A stretch of DNA of 64,000 nt from Diorhabda sublineata (GCF_026230105.1 NC_079482.1:3534001-3598000), one strand, 5' to 3'; shown: positions 33,086 through 45,440, counted from the stretch's first letter. Made by a program: numbers and translations. Notes: generated from the sequence alone by a model not told the origin.

Positions 33086-34207
33086 GTATTCGCAAAATTT
33101 GAAGTTTTAATGATTTTGACAGAAATAACATGGAGAAATAGATATAGATAGTAGAGGCAGCCGGCAACTCGTCAACGACCAACGAAAGTAGAAAGTTTTA
33201 ACCATAACCTCAAAATTTCAGCTATAATAGTGTATTTTTCGTGCGTGTATGCAAAATAAATGTTAAATTGAGACGAATATTTTAAATAAATGTTGTTTTA
33301 TTGAACTAAAGTGATATATAGTGTCTAATTAAACAATAATTTTGAATACTTCGATGAAAAAGAAAGCCCTTCCCTCTAAGCTTCCACCCTCGGATAAATC
33401 CGCGAATGGATGCGAAGAAAGACATTCCACCGCCCCGGGTTAATTCGATAGGTCCTCGTTCGCGTCGCAGTTTCGCGCCTAGACCTCTCCCCTATTGGAA
33501 ATTTTGAACGACTTACCTTTTTATTAAGAATTAGCCTATAGGCTATAGTCTTCTTAGCCTGGACGTCTTAAAGTGTGTTTTTGATGTCTGGCAACCTTCT
33601 TCGGTAAGAAAAGATCTAATCGCCGACGGTATTTCGCCCTCTTACGGCTGTCCCCGATGTATAACTCTTCACTCGCTTATGAAGTGCGGAGTTACCGTGT
33701 CGGAGGATGACTTCTTAAGAGTTGACTTGCGATATTTATTTGATTTTCAGTTAACACGAAGTTTTGTCCAACGTTTTGGTCACCAGTAGCTTTAATTCTG
33801 CAGGATGATGATTTGTTTGCATAATGTACACAAGAAGAATATGATGTTGATGGTTTAGATCTCTCTGAAGACAATATTTGGTCTGATTACATAAATATAA
33901 CTGAAGATGCCTCCAATTCAAAAGAAAATTCGTCAGTCCAGTCACTTTTTTTCAACTTAAACTGTTTAAATATGTTGATATGGAGAAATTTGTTTATTTT
34001 TACCATTTTTTTGCCCATTTCAAACGGTTTTTTACAAAACTAACGTCAATGGAATTATTTGCTTTCTCATTCATGGTGAAACATGCAACTGTGGACATTC
34101 TTCTCCGATTAGTATGTATGTGTGTGTGTGTGTGTGTTTTATAGAGGCAATTTTGCCTGCGCAACTAACTTCAAATGTTCTGTTGAAATCGTCGAGTACT
34201 AGGACCC
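33086..34207. other. Unique region, no recognised gene
   Basis: Includes a GC-richer patch at 33360-33700 (CGCCCCGGGTTAATTCG and similar) of unknown nature and a short TG microsatellite at 34113-34138. Small minus-strand frames at 33692-33945 have no motif I recognise. Confidence 0.45.
34113..34138. repeat. TG microsatellite
   Basis: GTATGTATG followed by an uninterrupted run of TG dinucleotides. Confidence 0.9.
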
Positions 34208-34210
34208 TAA

Positions 34211-34262
34211 GGGCCCTTTCACACCAAACGAATCCGAATCAATCAGAATCACTCCGAATCTA
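34211..34262. mobile_element. Truncated end of a Harbinger-like MITE
   Basis: Starts GGGCCCTTTCACACC directly after TAA and matches the left end of the complete copy at 36786 for about 50 bp. It then breaks off into the Tc1 relic. Confidence 0.7.
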
Positions 34263-34289
34263 GGCAAAAATAACTTATCGCCGAATTAG

Positions 34290-34925
34290 AATACCAAGAA
34301 GTACCGTGGATTGGAAAAATATGCATCCACCAGGAGCTTTGGCGACAGAAAACGTTCAAGGCGACCTCGAAAAACTACAAACACCGAAGATAAACGTGTT
34401 CGAAGACTAACGGGCTCAGAGATAGCATCTCATATCAACGAATCTAAGAATCTACTTTGATTAAGAGAAGCTGGCCTATTTGGAAGGGTGGCAGTTGAGA
34501 AACTTCTTTGAAGACATCAAGATAAAAAGGCTGCAGTGTACTTAAGAACAACAAGAAGTGACAAAGAGTTTCATGGAATGATGGTTCAAACTTTGGGTTT
34601 GAATGATTGTCAAAAGTACGGATGTAAAACAAGGCAGAGGCTCTGTGATCTTTTGAGGATGTTTTTGGGTAAAAAATGAAGGGTTTTGAAGAAAAAATTT
34701 GTAACCACACCCTGATGGGCAGAAAACTTATCTTCCAGCTTGTCAACGATCCCAAGCATTCCTCGAAACTATACAAAGTGTATTTGAAAAAAATCGTCAA
34801 GGAATAATGTACTGAAAGTAATGATTTGATCGTCACAGTCAACTCTACCTCAGACAAAGCCGAAATTTTCCACCGAAAAAATAAAATCAAAAGGATTACA
34901 TTGATGAATCAAAAATTTGAATACG
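34290..34925 (+). pseudogene. Tc1-like transposase relic
   Basis: Plus-strand blocks: RSKRSGRPRKTTNTEDKRVR then RLTGSEIASHINES (N-terminal HTH linker, consensus RSGRPRKTTxxxDRxIxR), LREAGLFGRVAVEKLL (consensus GLxxRxAxxKPLL), and after a degraded middle NDPKHSSKLYKVYLKKIVKE (second catalytic block, DNDPKHTSK, the first Asp changed). The third block SQSPDLNPIE has dissolved, only SSQSTLPQTK-like remains. Same family as the relic at the left edge of the window. Multiple stops. Confidence 0.72.
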
Positions 34926-35268
34926 TAGTTTTATTATTACTTTATACTTATCTCTATAATGTTCTTTAGAATGTAAATATCGAAATCGGATTATGATACG
35001 CCAATTAAATGGTGAGAAAAAATTTTGGTCGGTAATGTATATTTTACAAGTCGTTTAAAGTCGTCGATTGTAGATAAGTACTTTCATTAATAAAACAAAA
35101 GCTTGGTAACACAATATATTTTTTTCTCCCGAATCAAATGTTTACTTAATTAACATCGGCATCTATAATTATTGGTTAATATTTTATCTTTTAACATAAA
35201 TTAACGTTATTTTTTGTTATCACCCTAATATAAGTAGAGAGTAGCTTCACGTGTTTGCATTAAGATAA

Positions 35269-35272
<4 letters not shown>
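34926..35272. other. AT-rich spacer, nothing recognised
   Basis: No motif or repeat noticed. Confidence 0.5.

Positions 35273-35350
<78 letters not shown>
35273..35350. repeat. TA dinucleotide microsatellite, about 39 repeats
   Basis: An uninterrupted alternating TA run of about 78 bp, likely to be length-variable between individuals. Confidence 0.97.
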
Positions 35351-35354
<4 letters not shown>

Positions 35355-35884
35355 ACTTATAAACATTGATACCAAATAAAATTCTAATTAATCTGCTTCT
35401 TCGGCTTTCATCTGCGCCGGTAGTAGTTTGGTCGTACTATACACGAATAAAACCACAAATAGCATGACGTCAATGTTAGATTTAGATTGACAGGTCGTTC
35501 CTTTGAAAACCTTTGAGTTCACGTCCATTGACTCGACATCTAAGTTGGAATTTCCGGAACCTTTGTTGATATTCATACTGAACACACTGTTTTCGATACT
35601 ACTACACCGAGACTCACAGTTACGCGCGTTTCGACATACAAGTTATCGTCTTCAGACGCTACTGCTACATTTGGAAACCAAAAACTTGTGGAGTATCAGT
35701 TTCACAAATTTCAAGAGCAACTTGAAGATCTAGAAATGCATGCACGTCGCCGAGCTCAAAAGAATTTTCGCGAGTTAAGATTCTCTTCCATAATGCTACA
35801 GTGAATTGAAGAAGTTGACATATAGAGGGCTGACAACCTTATGGGTAAAACAGTTGGACCAGAAGTCAATTAATTGTTTCCAAA
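35351..35884. other. Spacer with a motif shared with 29.7 kb
   Basis: CGTTTCGACATACAAGTTAT followed by CGTCTTCAGA at about 35626-35657 resembles CGTTTCGAAAACCAAGTTAT with ATCTTCAGA at about 29722-29750, each following a GAACAC motif. Blocks of this style occur near the ends of some retroelements, but I cannot assign them. Small open frames here show nothing known. Confidence 0.35.
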
Positions 35885-36610
35885 TTAATAATTACAGATA
35901 ATTCGATGATTATGTGATATGCGATCATCTAAATGACGGTCTTCTCGAAGACGGAACTCCTCTAAACGTAAATTTGTTAAAACTGCCATTTCCTGGTGGA
36001 TATTTTCCTTTAACTGACTGATGTCCCTCTGATTGTTCGAGTAGACTCTACGTTTAAGGTGTCCCCACAAAAAAAATCAAGTGGCGTCAAGTCAGGGCTA
36101 CTTGGGGGCCAAGGGATATCACCTCTTTTGGAAATTAGTCTTGCAGGAAACGAGTCATTTCTTGATCTCGCTAGTTCTGGAGTCAAATGTGATGTTTCGT
36201 CCTCGTGAATCTTCAAAGAAGAAATGGCCAATAATTCCTTTGCTTGATATTGCTGCCCATACCGTTACTTTCGGACTATGCAGTGGTTTTGGATGTTTCA
36301 TTTTTGGATTTTTTTCGGTCCAATAACGAACCCATTTAAATGAAAAAAGGATGTTGTCAAAAGTGGAAAATCGACTAATTTCTTTTCTTCAGCAAATGTC
36401 AACCTTGCTCCAAAGTCGGTATCTTTTAATCCCTGTGTTAGCTGGAGCTTATAAGGCTGCAGTTTAAGATCCAACTTCAAAATTCGATGTAAATTTCGTC
36501 GCGACAAGTTTAAAGCCGTCGATCGCTTCCGAGTAGACAAATCCGGTTCTAGACGTTCTTGGAGGACCTTTTGCTGGTGGTTTAAACGTGGAATCGGTCT
36601 CATCAAAACG
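35885..36610 (-). pseudogene. DUF4817/DDE_3-type transposase relic
   Basis: Minus-strand blocks: HQQKVLQERLEPDLSTRKRS then ALNLSRRNLHRILKLDLKLQ (HTH, with LSRxxxxRILKxDLKLxPYK) and PYKLQLTQGLKDTDFGARLT; a VRYWTEKNPKMKHPKPLHSP trace; ARLISKRGDIPWPPSSPDLT then PLDFFCGDTL (third catalytic Asp); and YSNNQRDISQLKENIHQEMA (C-terminal tail). The first catalytic block is shifted out of frame and the second (QDGAxxH) is deleted. Same group as the 4.0-5.3 kb element but a different family. Confidence 0.75.
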
Positions 36611-36785
36611 CTTTACTCATATTCTAATTAAATTTCCACTCGGAACTTCATTAATGTGTTTTAATCCATGTTCTGAACGATGCAGTCCCTTTTCCGTCGA
36701 AGTGACTCATGGCTACTAAAACTCCACGAGTGCAATTATCCTGTTTTATTTCTTATTTATTTATTTTTCCAGATACGTGCTCTTA

Positions 36786-37184
36786 GGCCCCTTTCACACC
36801 AAACGAATCCGAATCAATCTGGATCACTCCGAATCAAGTTGAATCTGATTCGTCATCTCCACTCTTTCACACCAGCTAAATCAACCTGAATAATTCTTAC
36901 CTGGAATGTTTAATTCTTCGCCAATTTTCCTCCACACAGAAGATATTTTAATTATTAAATTAATAACTCCACGTCCATCTCGTATGGTTGTTGATTCAAG
37001 ACTGACCGGACGAGGAATCTGACAGGTTGAATCAAGTGCGACCTCGAATCAAACCTGATTGAACCAGATTCGTCCGGTCTGAAGGCGGGAAAAGAGTCCC
37101 TTTACATTTAAACGGAGAGCTCGAAGCCGAATCTTGGTCAATCAGATTCAACTTGATTCGGATTCGTTTGGTGTGAAAGGGCCT
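36786..37184. mobile_element. Harbinger-like MITE, 399 bp with TTA target duplication
   Basis: The left end GGCCCCTTTCACACC and right end (inverted) AGGCCCTTTCACACC continue together as AAACGAATCCGAATCAA, giving TIRs of about 32 bp. TTA flanks both ends (36783-36785 and 37185-37187). A three-base TWA target duplication with GGGCCCTTTCACACC-like ends fits the PIF/Harbinger superfamily. The interior is a field of short GAATC/GATTC-rich repeats in both orientations, with no coding capacity. It needs a transposase supplied from elsewhere. A truncated copy lies at 34211. Confidence 0.8.
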
Positions 37185-37187
37185 TTA

Positions 37188-37785
37188 GATCTCATGCGGA
37201 TTGATGAAATCCTAATCGATTTGCATCAGACGCCACCTCAAGTCACTAGTTGAATTTTGTACTGGTCCAAATCACTCGAATTTTACGGAATCGTTTGAAA
37301 GCGCTGTAAAGTTTAGAAAAGAAACTTTAGATTTTCTTTTCATAATAATGTACATTTGATATGAAGCCAACTAATATCTTGTTAGGTGTTTTTAGTTATG
37401 ACAATGGAAACTAATTCTGTTCATCAACATCAACATTGACGGGTCATGCTGTAATGTTTTTAATGTCGAAAATTATAACTAACATCAATTATTACGTTTC
37501 AAAATAATGGAATAAATGACACATTCGTGTCATATTCGAAGCTTTTATTTTATCATTGCCAAAAAAAATTAGTTTTTACGACAATGGCAATATTTTTAGA
37601 TTGCACCTGACAGGATTTATGAATTAGTATGATTCAACAGTCAACAGTTTTCGCTGCTATTTTTGAAAAAAAAAATCTGTTTATAGAAAGTCATTCACTT
37701 GAATAAATGGCGGTTGGCAGTGGCGTTTCAAAAGTTTTGGTTTTTGATGATTTAGTATTATTAAAGTATCCTTGATAATAATCCA
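37188..37785. other. AT-rich spacer, nothing recognised
   Basis: No coding motif or repeat seen. Confidence 0.5.
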
Positions 37786-38226
37786 GCAGAGAATAAATCG
37801 AAACAACTAGATGAAACGCAGTTTGGCTTTAGAGATGGATTAGGAACTAGAGAAGCATTATTCGCTGATACAGTGCTACTACAGAAGTGCAGAGAATACA
37901 ACAATGTCTGTTTCATTGATTTCCAGAAGGCTTTTGATAAAGTCCAACACGATAAACTTATAGAGAATTTAACAACTATCAACTTAGATACAAGCGATGT
38001 ACGATTAATCAAAAATTACAATCAAACGGCAGTAGTGCGTGTTGAGGACATGGAGGCAGACGAAATCGAATTCAAAAAGGACTTCACCAAGGTTGCGTTC
38101 TTTCTCCACAACTATTTTATCTATATTCTCAGTTTGTATTACAGAAAGTGCTGGAGGAGAGACATGAGGGTGTAAACATCGGAGAAACTTAATCAACAAC
38201 TTAAGATATTACTATAATGATTGAGA
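37786..38226 (+). pseudogene. LINE reverse transcriptase relic, founder of the 223-bp array
   Basis: The plus strand reads LDETQFGFRDGLGTREALFA (RT motif, consensus QxGFRxGxxTxxAI), VCFIDFQKAFDKVQHDKL (motif with the first catalytic Asp, intact) and DVRLIKNYNQTAVVRVED (consensus LIxNLYxxQxAxVR). Then, where RQGCxLSPLLFN should follow, the sequence jumps to a trace of the ALEERxEGVxI region and an INNLRY remnant that stops short of the ADD catalytic block. So an internal deletion removed the polymerase core and joined it to the post-RT region WSVLLNGVETWTSKAQMI, which is the start of the array. Non-LTR element, clade not determined. Confidence 0.82.
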
Positions 38227-41200
38227 GTGTGGTCAGTACTGCTGAACGGAGTGGAAACTTGGACCTCGAAAGCTCAAATGATCAAAAAACTTGAGGAATT
38301 TGAAATGTGGCTCTATAGACGCATCCTGAAGATACCCTGGACTAATAGAATCACCAACGACGAAGTACTAAGACGCATTGGTTGCAAAAGAAAGCCGTTG
38401 ACAATTATTAAACAGAAATCTAAACCTCCACGTCAAGATAAGATTCATGGAATGTTATGTGTGGTCAGTACTGCTGAACGGAGTGGAAACTTGGACCTTG
38501 AAAGCTCAAATGATCAAAAAACTTGAGATGTGGCTCTATAGACGCATCCTGAAGATACCTTGGACTAATAGAATCACCAACGACGAAGTACTAAGACGCA
38601 TTGGTTGCAAAAGAAAGCCGTTGACAATTATTAAACAGAAATCTAAACCTCCACGTCAAGATAAGATTCATGGAATGTTATGTGTGGTCAGTAATGCTGA
38701 ACGGAGTGGAAACTTGGACCTTGAAAGCTCAAATGATCAAAAAAATTGAGATGTGGCTCTATAGACGCATCCTGAAGATACCTTGGACTAATAGAATCAC
38801 CAACGACGAAGTACTAAGACGCATTGGTTGCAAAAGAAAGCCGTTGACAATTATTAAACAGAAATCTAAACCTCCACGTCAAGATAAGATTCATGGAATG
38901 TTATGTGTGGTCAGTACTGCTGAACGGAGTGGAAACTTGGACCTTGAAAGCTCAAATGATCAAAAAACTTGAGATGTGGCTCTATAGACGCATCCTGAAG
39001 ATACCTTGGACTAATAGAATCACCAACGACGAAGTACTAAGACGCATTGGTTGCAAAAGAAAGCCGTTGACAATTATTAAACAGAAATCTAAACCTCCAC
39101 GTCAAGATAAGATTCATGGAATGTTATGTGTGGTCAGTACTGCTGAACGGAGTGGAAACTTGGACCTTGAAAGCTCAAATGATCAAAAAACTTGAGATGT
39201 GGCTCTATAGACGCATCCTGAAGATACCTTGGACTAATAGAATCACCAACGACGAAGTACTAAGACGCATTGGTTGCAAAAGAAAGCCGTTGACAATTAT
39301 TAAACAGAAATCTAAACCTCCACGTCAAGATAAGATTCATGGAATGTTATGTGTGGTCAGTACTGCTGAACGGAGTGGAAACTTGGACCTTGAAAGCTCA
39401 AATGATCAAAAAACTTGAGATGTGGCTCTATAGACGCATCCTGAAGATACCCTGGACTAATAGAATCACCAACGACGAAGTACTAAGACGCATTGGTTGC
39501 AAAAGAAAGCCGTTGACAATTATTAAACAGAAATCTAAACCTCCACGTCAAGATAAGATTCATGGAATGTTATGTGTGGTCAGTACTGCTGAACGGACAG
39601 GAAACTTGGATCTTGAAAGCTCAAATGATCAAAAAACTTGAGATGTGGCTCTATAGACGCATCCTGAAGATACCTTGGACTAATAGAATCACCAACGGCG
39701 AAGTACTAAGACGCATTGGTTGCAAAAGAAAGCCGTTGACAATTATTAAACAGAAATCTAAACCTCCACGTCAAGATAAGATTCATGGAATGTTATGTGT
39801 GGTCAGTACTGCTGAACGGAGTGGAAACTTGGACCTTGAAAGCTCAAATGATCAAAAAACTTGAGATGTGGCTCTATAGACGCATCCTGAAGATACCTTG
39901 GACTAATAGAATCACCAACGACGAAGTACTAAGACGCATTGGTTGCAAAAGAAAGCCGTTGACAATTATTAAACAGAAATCTAAACCTCCACGTCAAGAT
40001 AAGATTCATGGAATGTTATGTGTGGTCAGTACTGCTGAACGGAGTGGAAACTTGGACCTTGAAAGCTCAAATGATCAAAAAACTTGAGATGTGGCTCTAT
40101 AGACGCATCCTGAAGATACCCTGGACTAATAGAATCACCAACGACGAAGTACTAAGACGCATTGGTTGCAAAAGAAAGCCGTTGACAATTATTAAACAGA
40201 AATCTAAACCTCCACGTCAAGATAAGATTCATGGAATGTTATGTGTGGTCAGTACTGCTGAACGGACAGGAAACTTGGATCTTGAAAGCTCAAATGATCA
40301 AAAAACTTGAGATGTGGCTCTATAGACGCATCCTGAAGATACCTTGGACTAATAGAATCACCAACGGCGAAGTACTAAGACGCATTGGTTGCAAAAGAAA
40401 GCCGTTGACAATTATTAAACAGAAATCTAAACCTCCACGTCAAGATAAGATTCATGGAATGTTATGTGTGGTCAGTACTGCTGAACGGAGTGGAAACTTG
40501 GACCTTGAAAGCTCAAATGATCAAAAAAATTGAGATGTGGCTCTATAGACGCATCCTGAAGATACCCTGGACTAATAGAATCACCAACGACGAAGTACTA
40601 AGACGCATTGGTTGCAAAAGAAAGCCGTTGACAATTATTAAACAGAAATCTAAACCTCCACGTCGAGATAAGATTCATGGAATGTTATGTGTGGTCAGTA
40701 ATGGTGAATGGAGTGGAAACTTGGACCTCGAAAGCTCAAATGATCAAAAAACTTGAGATGTGGCTCTATAGACGCATCCTGAAGATACCCTGGACTAATA
40801 GAATCACCAACGACGAAGTACTAAGACGCATTGGTTGCAAAAGAAAGCCGTTGACAATTATTAAACAGAAATCTAAACCTCCACGTCAAGATAAGATTCA
40901 TGGAATGTTATGTGTGGTCAGTACTGCTGAACGGACAGGAAACTTGGATCTTGAAAGCTCAAATGATCAAAAAACTTGAGATGTGGCTCTATAGACGCAT
41001 CCTGAAGATACCTTGGACTAATAGAATCACCAACGACGAAGTACTAAGACGCATTGGTTGCAAAAGAAAGCCGTTGACAATTATTAAACAGAAATCTAAA
41101 CCTCCACGTCAAGATAAGATTCATGGAATGTTATGTGTGGTCAGTACTGCTGAACGGAGTGGAAACTTGGACCTTGAAAGCTCAAATGATCAAAAAAATT

Positions 41201-42808
41201 GAGATGTGGCTCTATAGACGCATCCTGAAGATACCCTGGACTAATAGAATCACCAACGACGAAGTACTAAGACGCATTGGTTGCAAAAGAAAGCCGTTGA
41301 CAATTATTAAACAGAAATCTAAACCTCCACGTCAAGATAAGATTCATGGAATGTTATGTGTGGTCAGTACTGCTGAACGGAGTGGAAACTTGGACCTTGA
41401 AAGCTCAAATGATCAAAAAACTTGAGATGTGGCTCTATAGACGCATCCTGAAGATACCCTGGACTAATAGAATCACCAACGACGAAGTACTAAGACGCAT
41501 TGGTTGCAAAAGAAAGCCGTTGACAATTATTAAACAGAAATCTAAACCTCCACGTCAAGATAAGATTCATGGAATGTTATGTGTGGTCAGTAATGGTGAA
41601 TGGAGTGGAAACTTGGACCTCGAAAGCTCAAATGATCAAAAAACTTGAGATGTGGCTCTATAGACGCATCCTGAAGATACCCTGGACTAATAGAATCACC
41701 AACGACGAAGTACTAAGACGCATTGGTTGCAAAAGAAAGCCGTTGACAATTATTAAACAGAAATCTAAACCTCCACGTCAAGATAAGATTCATGGAATGT
41801 TATGTGTGGTCAGTACTGCTGAACGGAGTGGAAACTTGGACCTTGAAAGCTCAAATGATCAAAAAACTTGAGATGTGGCTCTATAGACGCATCCTGAAGA
41901 TACCTTGGACTAATAGAATCACCAACGACGAAGTACTAAGACGCATTGGTTGCAAAAGAAAGCCGTTGACAATTATTAAACAGAAATCTAAACCTCCACG
42001 TCAAGATAAGATTCATGGAATGTTATGTGTGGTCAGTAATGCTGAACGGAGTGGAAACTTGGACCTTGAAAGCTCAAATGATCAAAAAAATTGAGATGTG
42101 GCTCTATAGACGCATCCTGAAGATACCTTGGACTAATAGAATCACCAACGACGAAGTACTAAGACGCATTGGTTGCAAAAGAAAGCCGTTGACAATTATT
42201 AAACAGAAATCTAAACCTCCACGTCAAGATAAGATTCATGGAATGTTATGTGTGGTCAGTAATGGTGAATGGAGTGGAAACTTGGACCTCGAAAGCTCAA
42301 ATGATCAAAAAACTTGAGATGTGGCTCTATAGACGCATCCTGAAGATACCTTGGACTAATAGAATCACCAACGACGAAGTACTAAGACGCATTGGTTGCA
42401 AAAGAAAGCCGTTGACAATTATTAAACAGAAATCTAAACCTCCACGTCAAGATAAGATTCATGGAATGTTATGTGTGGTCAGTACTGCTGAACGGAGTGG
42501 AAACTTGGACCTTGAAAGCTCAAATGATCAAAAAACTTGAGATGTGGCTCTATAGACGCATCCTGAAGATACCTTGGACTAATAGAATCACCAACGACGA
42601 AGTACTAAGACGCATTGGTTGCAAAAGAAAGCCGTTGACAATTATTAAACAGAAATCTAAACCTCCACGTCAAGATAAGATTCATGGAATGTTATGTGTG
42701 GTCAGTAATGCTGAACGAAGTGGAAACTTGGACCTTGAAAGCTCAAATGATCAAAAAAATTGAGATGTGGCTCTATAGACGCATCCTGAAGATACCCTGG
42801 ACTAATAG
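38227..42808. repeat. Tandem array, 20 full plus one partial copy of 223 bp, from a LINE
   Basis: GTGTGGTCAGTA starts at 38227, 38459, 38682 and then every 223 bp to 42696; the last copy breaks off at 42808. Each unit encodes, in one frame, the post-RT region of the LINE: NGVETWTLKAQMIKKLEMW, LYRRILKIPWTNRITNDEVL and RRIGCKRKPLTIIKQKSKPP. Since 223 leaves remainder 1 on division by 3, each frame runs about 100 codons and dies in the next unit, giving a row of identical-looking short open frames that are not genes. The first copy is 9 bp longer (KKLEEFEMW instead of KKLEMW). Variants (NGQETWILK, MVNGVETWTSK) recur; the set 39339-39785 repeats at 40008-40454, a 669-bp (three-unit) higher-order period. 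Confidence 0.98.
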
Positions 42809-44359
42809 CATGGATTGCAACATGAAATTATGAAGCTCTAACTTTAAACTTCTGTAGCTAAAAAGTAACTCAAATGGATTTGGTTCACTTGTATTCTGAA
42901 TAACCCATTTATCCCAATATACATAAAAACAATGGTTAGAAAAAAAAAAATAAAGAAAACACCTGTTCGATAATTCCAAGTTAAATGTCAATATTGTCAT
43001 ACCTGTTACGGCTAAATATATTTATTGTCTAATGGATTCATTTATGTACAATTGACCTTTCAGTTTCTATTAGGTATAGAGTATGAAGCAATTCTATTAA
43101 TTTTAATTTAATTCATTCGAAGTACTATTATTGAATATTTTAAATCGAAAAAATCTATGAAAATGATTGAATTTTTAAAATAAAATCAAGGTCACTTTCC
43201 CACAAACATTGTTTTATGTAACTACGTGATGTAATTGCTTCCTCGATCATCTTCAAATCCTGAAGTTCATCGAGTGGCGGTAGAAAAACTGAAAGATGCC
43301 GCCTCCGCTCGACAATATTTTTAGTTTAATCATAATTTCAGCATAAAAGAAATCCGAATAATCAGTAATAGATCTGGCACGTTTCAAACTGCTCGAGAAG
43401 CCGCTGGATTTAAGCCTCAGCGATTACTACGACTTCTGGATATACTTTACTCGTTCAGATTTAACGAATCTAGCCGGAAAAAATTAGTTTTCGTCCTTTA
43501 TTCGTCCTTTAATAATTTGATTTAAGAGGATCGGCTGCTGTGCTCCTAGAACCTGTGGTGATCTTTGCGCGTCCGCAATTTATAAAAAGTGGATGAAAGG
43601 CGCCGCGTGAATTCGCCGAATTTTAAAATTTCATTGTAGCCGCACAGGGCCGGCCTATGAACCCATTTCGCGAACTTATTCGTAACATTATATCATTGAA
43701 AATATGTGAAATTATGAATAACGCGCCTTGTGATATCCGACGAGCGTGAAATCTCTGCCATATGGGTTTTAGATTATTTTAAAGTTATTTAAAATTGATT
43801 TAATAATAATAATAGGAATATTTATTTATTTTTCAATAAAAACGTACGGACTCTTTTTCAAACTGACACATATAATAAATATCTTTTAATGTATCAAGTA
43901 TTGTTATGCCGCAATTTGATCTACCAATAACAAGCAAAACCGACTCGATATGCTCGAGGTATCACGTCGAGATGCATTTCCTGCACATCAAACGGCCGCT
44001 ATATTTAGGTTACATCCATACTTAGAACCGGTACCATTAGAGTACTTGCGGAAAACATTTAAATAATCGTTGTATATGTTTGTGAACGTACTGTTGTTTT
44101 TTCCTATTAGATTAATAGACAAAAAAGCATTGTTGCAATGAAAACTGCATTAAAAATAATGATATCAACCTTGTTTACCTTATATTTATATAAATAACGA
44201 AACCAAGTTTTTTTATGCGTGTTATCGTGAATAATAATCAGTGATTTTGAAAAAAAAAAAAACCACAAAAACTTTGAAAAAATTGATGAAATTTATATCA
44301 GAATCGATAGAACGATCAATATAATTCAATGTTTGAAGATGATTTCATGTAAATGTTGG
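42809..44359. other. Unique region with a GC-richer patch, no recognised gene
   Basis: The array ends in ACTAATAGCATGGATTGC. A patch at 43200-43760 is richer in G and C and looks unique (GGCGCCGCGTGAATTCG, CACAGGGCCGGCCTATG). It has no long open frame. It could be a regulatory or conserved non-coding element. The rest is AT-rich. Confidence 0.45.
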
Positions 44360-45440
44360 CCGCGGATCCGCTTTAAATAACCCATGCGCAAGGTCCAATT
44401 TTGGCGTACTCCCTTCAACATGTAGGCAGGTATTTCACGAATAATTGCTTCGATATTGGTTCCCAGTGCGTCAATCGTTCCTGGTTTATCCTTGTAGACA
44501 TTAGCCTTAACATGGACCCCATGAGAAATAGTCCAAATGCGTCAAATCGCACGATCTAGGCGGCCAATTGACGGGCCCCAAACGTGAGATGTGTTCATCG
44601 AAGACGGTTCTCAATTTGGCCATTGTTCCAAGTGCCGTGTGGCATGTGGCACCGTCTTGTTGAAACTACATGTCAGGCATGTCCAATTCTTCCATTTTGG
44701 GCAAAAAAATCGTCAATCATCACACGGTAGCGCTCGCCATTCACAGTAACGTTCCGACCATCGTCGCTTTTGAAGAAGTACTGCCACCGGCCCATAATCC
44801 ACATCAAACAGTGACTTTTTCGGGATGCATTGGTAGCTATTGCGATGCTTCTGGCTGGTATTCACTCCAGATGCGGAAATTTTGCTTGTTGGCGTATCCA
44901 GTCAACCAAATATAAGCTACTTCGCTGAACACAATTTTTTGCAAGCGCCCATTCACCAAATGTTAGACGTTGTGGAAGATCGTGTTACTTCAATTCTTGC
45001 ACCGGCCACATCTTATCAGGTTTTACACCCAAATCTTTTCGCAAAATTTTCCACGTAATGGAGTAACAGAGTACCAATTGTAGTGAACGGCGGCGAATCG
45101 ACATTTCACGGTCAACAGTAACACCGGCGGATACAGCCATAATATTTTCTTCTGTCCTCACTGTACGTTTAGTGCGTGCTAGTGGTTTAATGTCCAATAG
45201 TGTAAACTGGGTTCGAAATTTAATCACAAGCTTCCGAATAGTACCCACAGTAGGCCGACCAAACTGCCCATAAATTGGAAGAAGTGCGTGATGCACTCTT
45301 AACCGAGCATGAATTTTGATAATAAAATTCAATAATTTTCAAGCGTTGTTCGTTCTTAAGTCGATTCATAATTAAATTATAGATCAAACTGAACAAGTTT
45401 GACAATAACACAAGACACGATTCACGCGTGATCTGTCAAA
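44360..45440 (-). pseudogene. DUF4817/DDE_3-type transposase relic, near full length
   Basis: Minus-strand blocks in order: KNEQRLKIIEFYYQNSCSVK then, shifted, LLPIYGQFGRPTVGTIRKLV (DUF4817-like HTH), FTLLDIKPLARTKRTVRTEE and EENIMAVSAGVTVDREMSIR (linker), RRRSLQLVLCYSITWKILRK (second HTH), DLGVKPDKMWPVQEL; first catalytic block degraded (FSEVAYIWLTGY, Asp lost); HPEKVTVW; FQQDGATCHT (second Asp) and RLGPVNWPPRSCDLTHLDYF (third Asp), with 40 residues between the last two in this copy. Several stops and shifts, including one in the HTH. Same broad group as the 4-kb element but a distinct family. Confidence 0.82.

Noticed and set aside
35273..35350. TA run as an origin or regulatory element
   Set aside because: A simple dinucleotide microsatellite explains it fully.
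38221..42763. A row of about twenty 100-codon open frames, one per 223 bp
   Set aside because: They are an effect of the tandem array: each frame starts in one unit and ends in the next because 223 is not divisible by three. The sequence is a LINE fragment, not a gene family.
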